Positions 7,003 through 13,498 of a stretch of DNA of 14,944 nt are shown piece after piece. Position 1 is the stretch's first letter; each line of letters opens with the position of its first letter. The translations under genes were made by a program, and so were the position numbers. The notes beneath the pieces were generated by a model, which was given only the letters and a program-made list of their open reading frames with translations, searched no databases and had not been told where the DNA came from. The stretch covers positions 1-14,944 of the forward strand of contig JAQTXY010000011.1 of NCBI GenBank assembly GCA_028688535.1, written 5' to 3'. The stretch is from Methanothrix sp. GTDB taxonomy: Archaea > Halobacteriota > Methanosarcinia > Methanotrichales > Methanotrichaceae.

Positions 7003-7063
7003 CGGCTTAATGAGCCGATTAATATTGCCTAGAAAAGGGATGTAGGGGCAAATGTCCCCCACA
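7003..7063 (+). terminator. Two hairpins after the SBP remnant
   Basis: CGGCT (7003-7007) pairs with AGCCG (7013-7017). TGTAGGGG (7041-7048) pairs with CCCCCACA (7056-7063) with one mismatch. They lie just after the remnant stop and are probably the old terminator of the lost gene. Neither has a strong T-tract. Confidence 0.4.
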
Positions 7064-7164
7064 TTCCTGAAATCCGCTGAGGATGGGTCCACAACTGTGA
7101 TGAAGAGATCGGATTGAGATATAGATTTTGATAGAGTCATAAATTGTATGATAATAATTGTTTA

Positions 7165-7201
7165 TAGTATAGTTTCATGCTACATTAATCTTAAATAGTA
7201 T
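7165..7201 (+). promoter_or_regulatory. Promoter of cassette B with operator-like dyad (block copy 3)
   Basis: TGCTACAT-N6-TAAATAGTAT (7178-7201) matches the SBP2 block at 22 of 24 positions, with TTAAATA as the TATA element. Upstream, TAGTAT (7165-7170) pairs with ATGCTA (7177-7182) at 5 of 6 positions with the same 6-bp spacer as at SBP2. The ATG of SBP4 is 60 bp downstream. Confidence 0.62.
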
Positions 7202-7260
7202 AATAAAGCTTGTAGAATCCGACAGGTTTTGTCCATGAATAAGGAGGGAAATCAAGGAAC

Positions 7261-8370
7261 ATGTCGAATCTGATGAAAATTATGAAATGTGCAATATTGT
7301 TAATGCTCTTCCTGAGCCTTGCCGTATTGCCATCAACTGCAGAGATTACGATTAAGGAGAAGATTTTGAATAAAACGAACGACTCAATAACCGTTATCGA
7401 TGAGATAGGAAGAACAGTTACCATTGATTTACCAGTCAAGAACATCATTGCTGTTGACTATCGTGGAATGGAAACGCTACTTGCTTTAGATACCGAGGAT
7501 ATGTTCGTAGGCGTTGATAAATCCTACCACACCCGCTATCCATTCTTAGGACTGAAGGATACTCCTGAAGTCTCACTGACGCACGCTACGGAAATGGACT
7601 ACGAGAAAATACTTTTGCAGGAGCCGGATTTGGTGATAGTGCCTCGCAGTCAAGGGGCATTGGCTGATGAAATCACTAATAAGCTGCAAGGTGTACCAGT
7701 TCTAACCTTAGATTTGGGCCACAGAGCCCACTTAATTCCTGAGGTGCAGATAGTCGGGCAGATTCTGGGAAAGGAAGCCGAAGCAGACAGGCTTATCAGC
7801 TGGATCAATAAGTATGATTCTCTCGTAGAGAATCGAACAAAGGATCTTAAATCCGATGACATTCCGACGTTTTATTACGAAGCGACATCCACATCAAGCA
7901 AATGGAAGGCCAATGTGCCGGTGGGTCGATCAGGGTTGGTGGCTGAAGGATGCGGTGGGAGAAATGTCGCAGCCGGACTTAATGATACGGATGGCATCCA
8001 CTCGCTTCAGATGGACCCGGAATGGGTCCTGGTGCAAAATCCTGACTACATCTTCTTCGACTTCCATAGCGGAAAGAGCGGCCCGGGAAAGACAGAGACT
8101 GATGTCAAGGATGCCCTGGACATCATGATCAAAGAGAGATCAAGTGATGGAATAGGAAATGTCACAGCAATTCGAAACAACCATACATACGCCATAGACT
8201 ATGATTTTGTTTGCGGGCCGAGATGGGTTGTAGGCCATGTTTGCTTTGCCAAATGGCTCCATCCAGATCTGTTCGAAGATATTGACCCTGAGCAGATCAA
8301 CAAGGAGTTCCTAAAGGATTTCCTGGGCGCTGAGGTAGAAGGGACCTGGGTGTACCCTGCTCCAGAGTGA
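7261..8370 (+). CDS. FecB/BtuF-like periplasmic substrate-binding protein (SBP4), complete
   Basis: This 369-residue paralogue of SBP2 is collinear throughout. It has a Sec signal peptide with a hydrophobic core at about 10-23 and likely cleavage after PSTA (27). The identical sequence STAEITIKEKI follows in both, then DYRGMETLLALDTEDMFVGVD, YEKILLQEPDLVIVP, CGGRN, DFHSGKSGPGKTE and the tail GPRWVVGHVCFAKWLHPDLF...GTWVYPAPE. AAGGAGGG (7241-7248) lies 12 nt before the ATG, slightly far. It is the first gene of cassette B, with the methyltransferase 22 bp behind. No permease or ATPase is in this cassette, so the receptor probably uses the FecCD/FecE importer of cassette A or one elsewhere. The ligand cannot be read from the sequence. 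Confidence 0.9.
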   Translation: MSNLMKIMKCAILLMLFLSLAVLPSTAEITIKEKILNKTNDSITVIDEIGRTVTIDLPVKNIIAVDYRGMETLLALDTEDMFVGVDKSYHTRYPFLGLKDTPEVSLTHATEMDYEKILLQEPDLVIVPRSQGALADEITNKLQGVPVLTLDLGHRAHLIPEVQIVGQILGKEAEADRLISWINKYDSLVENRTKDLKSDDIPTFYYEATSTSSKWKANVPVGRSGLVAEGCGGRNVAAGLNDTDGIHSLQMDPEWVLVQNPDYIFFDFHSGKSGPGKTETDVKDALDIMIKERSSDGIGNVTAIRNNHTYAIDYDFVCGPRWVVGHVCFAKWLHPDLFEDIDPEQINKEFLKDFLGAEVEGTWVYPAPE

Positions 8371-8392
8371 AAACTCCTATTGGAGGATTGGC

Positions 8393-9061
8393 ATGGATTT
8401 GAATTTGCAGCAATCAGAGATCAAGAATAAAATTAGGGAATGGTGGGATGACCCCAGTCAGGACTACGATGGATTTGCGGGTCATGGAGTGAATTCAGAG
8501 ATAGAAAAGGAATTGTGGGGAAATGAGATTGCAAAACTGCTAGGCAGAAAGCAAAATCAAAAGATCCTGGACATAGGTACAGGTACCGGCTTTCTGGCAC
8601 TTCTCCTGGCAGGAATGGGCTACAATGTAACTGCTGTGGATTGGTCCACGACAATGATGCAAAAGGCGAGAGAAAAAGCCAAAGGCTCTCAAATCCCTGT
8701 TGTATTCGAGGTTCAGGATGCAGAGAACCTTACCTTCTCCGACGACTCTTTTGATGCTGTGGTAAGCAGGCATGTCCTCTGGACTTTAGCAGATCCATTT
8801 AGAGCATCAAAGGAATGGGTTAGGGTGATCAAACCCGGCGGAAAGGTCATAGCCGACATTCCACGCCAGGGACATAATTCCGGAAAGCATCATTACGGAG
8901 ATGAAATCGGTAAAAAATTGCCGCTTGGCAATGGAGCAGATCCGCAAGAGATCATAGCCATGTTTGAACAAGCCGGGCTTACTAATCTCAATCTGTCACT
9001 TATGGAAAAGCAGGACGAGCAGCACAGAAAGACACTTATTATTTACGGAGAGAAAAAATGA
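8393..9061 (+). CDS. Class I SAM-dependent methyltransferase (copy 2) in metal-uptake operon
   Basis: This 222-residue paralogue of the gene at 601-1263 shares the N-terminal WWDDP..DYDGFAGHGVNS..EKELW element, motif I ILDIGTGTGFLALLL (about 58-72), VTAVDW (acidic ribose ligand), VQDAENLTF and DAVVSRHVLWTLADP. Here the canonical KPGGK turn is present, followed by VIADIPRQGHNSGKHHYGDEIGKKLP, which copy 1 also keeps in altered form. GGAGG (8382-8386) precedes the ATG. Its TGA overlaps the ATG of the next gene as ATGA (9058-9061), so the two are translationally coupled. The SBP-methyltransferase order matches cassette A, so the enzyme probably acts on, or in response to, the compound taken up. 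The substrate is unknown. Confidence 0.87.
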   Translation: MDLNLQQSEIKNKIREWWDDPSQDYDGFAGHGVNSEIEKELWGNEIAKLLGRKQNQKILDIGTGTGFLALLLAGMGYNVTAVDWSTTMMQKAREKAKGSQIPVVFEVQDAENLTFSDDSFDAVVSRHVLWTLADPFRASKEWVRVIKPGGKVIADIPRQGHNSGKHHYGDEIGKKLPLGNGADPQEIIAMFEQAGLTNLNLSLMEKQDEQHRKTLIIYGEKK

Positions 9062-9822
9062 GCGACCATATGCTTTGGGCAGAAGCCATAGACAAGGTAA
9101 AGGCAGGGGACAATGCAAAAGCTTATGCATTCTTCGGGCACCCTTCCATGTCAACAAGTATCTTTGCCCCTCGAATAGATTCTGCATTCCTCCTAACGCC
9201 AGCGGGAGAGAAGCTAAGTCTGGCTATGAAAAAAGGAGACTGGCTGCCGGGATACGGCCACATGGAATACCTGTTCTCGGACATGATGCTCTACTGGCCG
9301 GGAGATTACCTCTTTTGCCTGGTTAGAACTCCTGGAGTATATGATATGTCCTGGCATGGAGGAGAGAGCGGACTGTTTCTCACCCGCAGCTTTGCCAAGG
9401 TGATAATTCACGCTGAAAAAGATGATCCGAAAGCCCAGGATGTCCAGGAACGCCAAGGCACCTGGGATGCAGGATTTCCTTTAGAAATAATTCCAGAGAA
9501 GCCTCCTTACGATGCTAAAGCAATGGAGACCCTCAAGTTCAGGGTAAAATATCTTGGCCAGCCGATCAAAGCCAATTACTATGCATCTTACTGGGCATGG
9601 GACGAAAAAGGTGATCCCAGAGTCCAAAGGGGAACAACCGACGAAGATGGGTCATTCTCCGTCAATCTGATCCGGGGTGGCATGTGGATCATTGATGCCA
9701 GTTTTACCCAAGAGGAATCAGGAACCTTGATTGCAGAAGATTCTCACAAATTCTACAAGGCAGGAGATGTGCTGGAGTACAAGACCATCCAGGTAAAGAC
9801 TGAACTAACGATATGGGTTTGA
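9058..9822 (+). CDS. DUF4198-like protein, possibly metal-uptake associated
   Basis: This 254-residue protein resembles DUF4198 (Pfam PF10670, a family often found with nickel/cobalt uptake). Features are HMLW near the N-terminus, FFGHPSM at about 25-31 (the family's FGHP motif), a first beta-rich half, and a second Ig-like half containing LKFRVKYLGQPIKANYYASY, then GTTDEDGSFSVNLIRGGMWIIDASF. Family members usually have a signal peptide before the conserved His-x-x-Trp. Here the protein begins MSDHMLW, with no hydrophobic leader and no in-frame start upstream (a stop at 8980 and no start codon after it). It would therefore be cytoplasmic or exported by an unusual route. It overlaps the methyltransferase stop by 4 bp and ends before a hairpin at 9830-9850. 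Assignment is from motif memory, not a search. Confidence 0.7.
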   Translation: MSDHMLWAEAIDKVKAGDNAKAYAFFGHPSMSTSIFAPRIDSAFLLTPAGEKLSLAMKKGDWLPGYGHMEYLFSDMMLYWPGDYLFCLVRTPGVYDMSWHGGESGLFLTRSFAKVIIHAEKDDPKAQDVQERQGTWDAGFPLEIIPEKPPYDAKAMETLKFRVKYLGQPIKANYYASYWAWDEKGDPRVQRGTTDEDGSFSVNLIRGGMWIIDASFTQEESGTLIAEDSHKFYKAGDVLEYKTIQVKTELTIWV

Positions 9823-9829
9823 TGAGAAT

Positions 9830-9850
9830 GGATGGGCATAAACCCCATCC
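9830..9850. terminator. Hairpin terminator of cassette B
   Basis: GGATGGG (9830-9836) and CCCATCC (9844-9850) form a perfect 7-bp stem with a 7-nt loop. GATCAATTTTCCTTTT follows on the plus strand. It sits between convergent genes and may serve both. Confidence 0.6.
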
Positions 9851-9864
9851 GATCAATTTTCCTT

Positions 9865-10401
9865 TTATATTTCCAGCACCGGTTCTATCTTCTTCATGTA
9901 ACGCTCCAGCCGTTCTTCGCACTCATCCCAGGTCACATCCACATTCAGGCTCTTCATGATCTCTTGTAACTGGTCTTTAACCTCTGCCCAGGTGTACTTG
10001 TTATTGGATTTGCACAGATCGGTCATCAATCGCAGCGTAGGTACAAAGACCTTCTTGAACTCCGCCCGGATGAATCTCATGAACGGCTTGCTCGGGTCCC
10101 TTGAAATATAAGATCTCAATTCATCCAGGATGACATATTGAGAGGTACACGGGTCCTTGTAAGGATCGACAATTTCTCTGCCGGCTTTCGCGGAAAGAGT
10201 CTGATATGCCTGGGCTATAAGCAGATCGATGTACTTTCTGGTGTAGGGCTCTTCTTTCATCTCTGCCACTAGACTATAGCCAACCAGCCTGCATCTGAGG
10301 AGCTGAATTCTCGCCTCCTCAAGAGGTAAATAGAAGTTTATTTTTCCAGCATAGTCCTCAAGATGTTCCAGTCTTTTGTGAGGCTCAAAGGTCACAGTCA
10401 T
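9865..10401 (-). CDS. Unrecognised soluble protein, 178 residues
   Basis: I do not recognise the family. The protein is predominantly charged and helical in appearance, without a signal peptide or membrane segment, so it is probably cytoplasmic. Visible features are EEARIQLLRCRLVGYSLVAE (about 28-47), DPYKDPCTSQYVILDELRSY (about 79-98), a basic stretch RFIRAEFKKVF (109-119), three spread cysteines (37, 85, 130) and a fourth in WDECEERLERYMKK (about 158-171), without a CxxC pair. The gene is real by its strong start: GGAGGT lies 8 nt upstream of the ATG. It is monocistronic, convergent with cassette B and divergent from the small secreted protein at 10507. The four cysteines and several histidines are too dispersed to infer metal binding. 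Confidence 0.75.
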   Translation of the reverse strand: MTVTFEPHKRLEHLEDYAGKINFYLPLEEARIQLLRCRLVGYSLVAEMKEEPYTRKYIDLLIAQAYQTLSAKAGREIVDPYKDPCTSQYVILDELRSYISRDPSKPFMRFIRAEFKKVFVPTLRLMTDLCKSNNKYTWAEVKDQLQEIMKSLNVDVTWDECEERLERYMKKIEPVLEI

Positions 10402-10469
10402 ATCGATACCTCCGTTCTGATTTCCTATACAATCACGGTTCTCAAAATAGTTATTCTTTTGGATACTTT

Positions 10470-10490
10470 AGAAATAGTTATAATAGAAGA
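10470..10490 (+). promoter_or_regulatory. Probable TATA promoter of the small secreted protein
   Basis: An A/T-rich TAGTTATAATAG tract near 10475-10487 lies about 20-30 bp before the ATG at 10507. There is no purine-rich Shine-Dalgarno at the right distance, so the transcript may be leaderless or nearly so. Confidence 0.4.
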
Positions 10491-10506
10491 GCACTAATAA
10501 ACATGT

Positions 10507-10920
10507 ATGAAGAAGATTTTAAGTTTTCTATTGTTGGTCCTTGTCTTTTGGGCCACAGGAACGTGCGCAGCCGAAGTTCCAAACCTGGTAGGGACATGGA
10601 CAGGCTCAGGAAATGGATTGAATAACGAAAATGCAGCTGCCAAGTTGACCGAAAACTGGAGCGTGAGTGCTACTATCGATATGCAGAAGGATCGCCTTTT
10701 TGCAGGTAATTTGACCTACTTGGATAAGAATGGAACAGAGGTTGTTGAAGGTTTTGCCGGAGCCATTGACTGGGATAATAAAAAGCTCTATATCGCCGAA
10801 TTTAACGAGGGTTATGACATTGGGACGATCATCTCCGAAGATGAGATTGAGCTGATATATCTCTACGACGGTAAAATGGGGAGTATAGAAATCGATAGGC
10901 TTCATCGGATTAAGGCATGA
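10507..10920 (+). CDS. Small secreted beta-rich protein, 137 residues
   Basis: The protein has a clear Sec signal peptide: MKK, a hydrophobic core to about residue 17 and likely cleavage in TCAAEVP at about 21-22. The mature part of about 115 residues starts LVGTWTGSGNG and alternates short polar and hydrophobic strands (NWSVSATIDMQ, LFAGNLTYLD, GFAGAIDWDNKKLYIAEF, IELIYLYDG), which suggests a small beta-barrel or sandwich like those that open with G-x-W. It is acidic, with one cysteine left in the signal region. It is monocistronic, with a TATA-like element close upstream and possible leaderless initiation. A GGCAGG/CCTGCC hairpin follows at 10951-10978. It recalls in style the AGKWKV and EGKWTV domains of the paralogue pair at 11691-13498, but homology is unproven. 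The function is unknown. Confidence 0.8.
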   Translation: MKKILSFLLLVLVFWATGTCAAEVPNLVGTWTGSGNGLNNENAAAKLTENWSVSATIDMQKDRLFAGNLTYLDKNGTEVVEGFAGAIDWDNKKLYIAEFNEGYDIGTIISEDEIELIYLYDGKMGSIEIDRLHRIKA

Positions 10921-10950
10921 GATGGACATCAGGTCCTTTAATTAAGGTAA

Positions 10951-10978
10951 GGCAGGTATAATCATCCATAATCCTGCC
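10951..10978 (+). terminator. Hairpin terminator candidate after the small secreted protein
   Basis: GGCAGG (10951-10956) and CCTGCC (10973-10978) form a perfect 6-bp stem around an A/T-rich 16-nt loop. It lies 31 bp after the stop codon. Confidence 0.4.
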
Positions 10979-10999
10979 CGGTCCGACCTTCAAGCGCAT

Positions 11000-11010
11000 A
11001 CTTTATATCG
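11000..11010 (+). promoter_or_regulatory. TATA-like element upstream of the structured-RNA candidate
   Basis: CTTTATATC (11001-11009) is a fair archaeal TATA box. A start about 25 bp downstream falls near 11030, exactly where the strong stem at 11031 begins. Confidence 0.45.
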
Positions 11011-11030
11011 TTGAACGTCGATCCCATCAA

Positions 11031-11072
11031 GGGCGATAGTCGGATGTCCCTCCCAGATGCTTGACATCGCCC
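11031..11072 (+). ncRNA. Structured RNA or leader hairpin candidate
   Basis: GGGCGAT-A-GTC (11031-11041) pairs with GAC-ATCGCCC (11063-11072). That gives ten base pairs with one bulged A, closing a 21-nt loop, and CCATCTTTTCTT follows. It may be the start of the long 5' leader (about 125 nt) of the gene at 11156, or a small independent RNA that ends at the T-tract. I recognise no known family. No C/D or H/ACA box signature is evident. Confidence 0.4.
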
Positions 11073-11155
11073 CATCTTTTCTTAGGCGAATAGACCCAGT
11101 AGTATCATAAGCCTTTTATCGCTTGCGTTCCTCTCGATGGTGGGAGGATCAGAAA

Positions 11156-11656
11156 ATGAGAACTGCATTTGCAGTAATCATCTCGCTGACGATTTGCCTA
11201 TTAGAAGCAGGCTGCTATGCCCAGAGCAGCAGCTCTTTGCAAAGCGTAGGTGGAGATTTTGGCAGGGACTGGATAAGCAGCTTCAAAGCCCAAAATCCTC
11301 AGCCAGCGGAGACAAATCTTAAGAATGACCTCTGGTCGTGGGGCAGTTCTCCCAAAGGAAGCATAGTTGTCAATGGAAATTTATTGCCAGATCCCTATTA
11401 TATTTGGAAGTCCCTCAACTACACCAGTGGCTGGTTGGGAAGAGTTTATGTTGATCCAAATACGGGATATCCGGTTTATGGTTATATAGATCCCTACACG
11501 GGAATGCCAATCTACTATTATCTGGATCCTAAGACAAGAAGACCGGTCTACATGAACGCTTTCCCAACTTATGGCTTCCCCTACAATAACAATATCCCAC
11601 CCTACTACTCACAAGATTTCCTGGCAACGGGATATTGGCTGCCTGCAGGATCATGA
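11156..11656 (+). CDS. Secreted Tyr/Pro-rich protein with three 12-residue DPxTGxPVY repeats
   Basis: This 166-residue exported protein has a signal peptide at about 1-22 with LEAGC just before YAQ; the Cys could be a lipobox, but archaeal lipidation is uncertain. The mature part has a Trp-rich section (NDLWSWGSS) followed by three exact 12-residue units: VYVDPNTGYPVY (97-108), GYIDPYTGMPIY (109-120) and YYLDPKTRRPVY (121-132). A Tyr/Pro/Asn-rich tail follows (YGFPYNNNIPPYYSQDF). The start ATG is set by GGGAGGA (11142-11148), 7 nt upstream; an in-frame TTG at 11123 is disregarded. I do not recognise the family. Such Y-D-P-x-T-G repeats suggest an extended surface or envelope protein, which is inference only. 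It is monocistronic and ends before a hairpin at 11670-11690. Confidence 0.78.
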   Translation: MRTAFAVIISLTICLLEAGCYAQSSSSLQSVGGDFGRDWISSFKAQNPQPAETNLKNDLWSWGSSPKGSIVVNGNLLPDPYYIWKSLNYTSGWLGRVYVDPNTGYPVYGYIDPYTGMPIYYYLDPKTRRPVYMNAFPTYGFPYNNNIPPYYSQDFLATGYWLPAGS

Positions 11657-11669
11657 TAAAAGAGGATTT

Positions 11670-11690
11670 GGGCCAAGCACCTGATGGCCC
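11670..11690. terminator. Hairpin between convergent genes
   Basis: GGGCCA (11670-11675) and TGGCCC (11685-11690) form a perfect 6-bp stem with a 9-nt loop. It lies 13 bp after the repeat-protein stop and touches the stop of the minus-strand gene at 11691. On the minus strand a T-containing CCTCTTTTATC follows. Confidence 0.5.
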
Positions 11691-12284
11691 CTAAGAGCCG
11701 GATCGGCTGGCCGTTGCATTTCCCTTTTCTGCCAGCGCCTCAGTCTCATAGAGTTCGTAGCTGCCTTCCAGCTCGCTTCTAACCAGAGCCATATCAAGCC
11801 TGTAATCCTTCTGCTGCTGGACCAATTTTACATCCAGGTTTATGCCGTCCTCGGATATGGAGCCCGTGGCAGTGGCCGGAGTATCATCCCCTCCTTCGAG
11901 GAGCGTGCCATAGCCCTGCAGCCTATCGCCGTTCTGTATCAATATCAAATTGATGGCTTTTCCTGCATCCTGCTCTGCAGGACTCTTTTCCAGCAGAACC
12001 TTCCACTTACCAGCCAGGTCTATGGTGGGTGCCTTTTTTTCGGCGATTGCATTGTTAGTTACCGCTTTTTCGCTACTCTCTGCAGTCTCGTTCTTCGCTT
12101 TCGCCGTGCCGTCGGGATTAACCGTAGCACTACTCCCGGTGGAGGACGCCACTGCATCATCGAAGATAGGGTCTTTCAGAAAATCGGTATTATCTCGAAT
12201 TACCCATTTTCCGCAGCCTGCTGAGGCAGAACTTGTTAGCATCGCTAAGATCAATACCATGCATACAATTAACTGGCTCTTCAA
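11691..12284 (-). CDS. Secreted protein with GxW-type C-terminal domain, smaller paralogue
   Basis: This 197-residue protein has a signal peptide (about 1-22, cleavage near SASA) and then GCGKWVIRDNTDFLKDP. A low-complexity Ala/Ser/Thr/Asn linker (about 44-86) follows, then a C-terminal domain (about 88-197) starting LAGKWKVLLEK and ending GSYELYETEALAEKGNATASRSGS. That domain is homologous to the end of the upstream gene at 12317-13498. The start codon is TTG at 12284, supported by GGAGGA 6 nt upstream; the first ATG, at codon 9, would cut into the signal peptide. It lies 32 bp behind its larger paralogue, so the two form an operon. The domain looks like a beta-barrel or sandwich exposed outside the cell. 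I know no function for it. Confidence 0.82.
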   Translation of the reverse strand: MKSQLIVCMVLILAMLTSSASAGCGKWVIRDNTDFLKDPIFDDAVASSTGSSATVNPDGTAKAKNETAESSEKAVTNNAIAEKKAPTIDLAGKWKVLLEKSPAEQDAGKAINLILIQNGDRLQGYGTLLEGGDDTPATATGSISEDGINLDVKLVQQQKDYRLDMALVRSELEGSYELYETEALAEKGNATASRSGS

Positions 12285-12290
12285 TTGTGG

Positions 12291-12296
12291 TCCTCC
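12291..12296 (-). promoter_or_regulatory. Ribosome binding site deciding a TTG start
   Basis: GGAGGA read on the minus strand lies 6 nt upstream of the TTG at 12284. This ideal spacing is the reason for choosing the TTG over an internal ATG. Confidence 0.75.
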
Positions 12297-12316
12297 TTTC
12301 TTTTGATAAGATCAAT

Positions 12317-13498
12317 TTAAGATGCAAATCTGGTGGCGGTAGCATTTCCTTTGCCGATCAGATCTTCGCCCGAGTACAATTCATAGCTTCCGGATATTGA
12401 TCTATCTACCTTTACCAGATCGAGATTTATACGCTCATCTATCTTGTTTCCGTATTCGGAGACTATTGTCCATACATCAAGACTCATGACGTTATTGGAA
12501 ACAGAACCTTTGGCGCTGACCTGAAGCTTGGTGTTCTTCTCATTGAGAGTGCCCATGCCCATGACGCTTCCTCCGGTCTGGATAATGGTTAGTGGGTTTA
12601 AGGTAGCACCGTCATTTTCCAGCTTTACCGTCCACTTGCCCTCCACTTCCATAAACTCAGGCTCCTGTGGTTGGACCTGCGTCTGCTGCATAGTCTCAAC
12701 TCCAGCCGTTTCTACTACCCCCTGCGCGGTGGTGGGAGTATTCAGAGGTATGGGTTTCGTATCGGGCATTTGCATATTAGGCCCACTTGTTGTCGGGATT
12801 ACGTTCGTCCTCTCGTCAGGCGCAACTCTGGGCCGGTCTGAAATGGGTTCGCCCGTTTTCGATTCAGGATGACCCTCCCCCTCGGAGGATGCAGTACTGG
12901 AAGCAGTGGTTGATGAAGTGCCGGATGATGACGATGATAATAGAGAATTTGCGGCAATGACATAGCTTAGTTCTTTTCGGTCCTCAATTCCCGCAGATCC
13001 GGCACGCATTACCTGTACCTCAATCTGATTTTCCCCGGCATCCGCGTCTACTGTGTTCCAGGTCCAGGAATTTTCAGCTATCCAGCCGGTCTCATCTTTA
13101 GGCTGCCCGCCGGTCGCGGGGCCCATGAGCAGAAATTTGTAGAGCATCTTTTCATTATTGGAATTAGATGCCTGGACATTCCAGACAATAACAGATCCCG
13201 GGCTTTGGGGACTGGGCTTGTCCGGATTTATGCTCTGAATCGTGGCATTCTTATTAGCCTTAGCGACATCTCCCAAGGTCATAGTTGGCTTTGCTATAGT
13301 GGATTGTGCCGTCGATGACATGCTAGTTACACCTTGATTTTGGTTTTTACTTACATAAAAGTCCGTATCCCCAGTTGTATCGCCCATCCAATTACTGCCG
13401 CATCCCGATCCTGCGAATGCCGTATTGCTGAGCAAAAATGGCATCGCCATCAGGCACAAGAGCACAGCTATAGAAAGAGACAATGATTTGCACTTCAT
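12317..13498 (-). CDS. Large secreted multidomain protein, paralogue of the following gene
   Basis: This 393-residue exported protein has a signal peptide at 1-29 (NTAFA-G), a short Gly/Cys/Trp N-terminus (GSGCGSNW) that echoes GCGKW of the smaller paralogue, and a region of about 90-183 with Ig-like character: SPGSVIVWNVQAS, MLYKFLLMGP, ENSWTWNTVDADAGENQIEVQVMRAG. A Ser/Thr/Pro-rich linker (about 186-280) includes a run of five serines and resembles a glycosylated stalk. The C-terminal domain (286-393) runs EGKWTVKLEN...GSYELY...GKGNATATRFAS. GGAGGT precedes the ATG. It is first in a two-gene operon with 12284-11691. The exposed Ig-like domain and stalk suggest a cell-surface role; binding partner and function are unknown. 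No anchoring segment is seen at the C-terminus. Confidence 0.83.
   Translation of the reverse strand: MKCKSLSLSIAVLLCLMAMPFLLSNTAFAGSGCGSNWMGDTTGDTDFYVSKNQNQGVTSMSSTAQSTIAKPTMTLGDVAKANKNATIQSINPDKPSPQSPGSVIVWNVQASNSNNEKMLYKFLLMGPATGGQPKDETGWIAENSWTWNTVDADAGENQIEVQVMRAGSAGIEDRKELSYVIAANSLLSSSSSGTSSTTASSTASSEGEGHPESKTGEPISDRPRVAPDERTNVIPTTSGPNMQMPDTKPIPLNTPTTAQGVVETAGVETMQQTQVQPQEPEFMEVEGKWTVKLENDGATLNPLTIIQTGGSVMGMGTLNEKNTKLQVSAKGSVSNNVMSLDVWTIVSEYGNKIDERINLDLVKVDRSISGSYELYSGEDLIGKGNATATRFAS

Noticed and set aside
6639..7260. Insertion sequence as the cause of the SBP deletion
   Set aside because: No transposase fragment, terminal inverted repeat or target duplication was seen. Recombination between tandem paralogues is simpler.
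8964..9326. 120-residue frame spanning the methyltransferase 2/DUF4198 junction
   Set aside because: It overlaps two well-supported genes out of frame and has no ribosome binding site.
11031..11072. C/D or H/ACA guide RNA
   Set aside because: No C box/D box pair and no ACA at the expected distance after the stem.
12870..12960. Serine-rich repeat tract as a tandem DNA repeat
   Set aside because: The codons vary and no regular nucleotide period is seen. It is a low-complexity protein linker.
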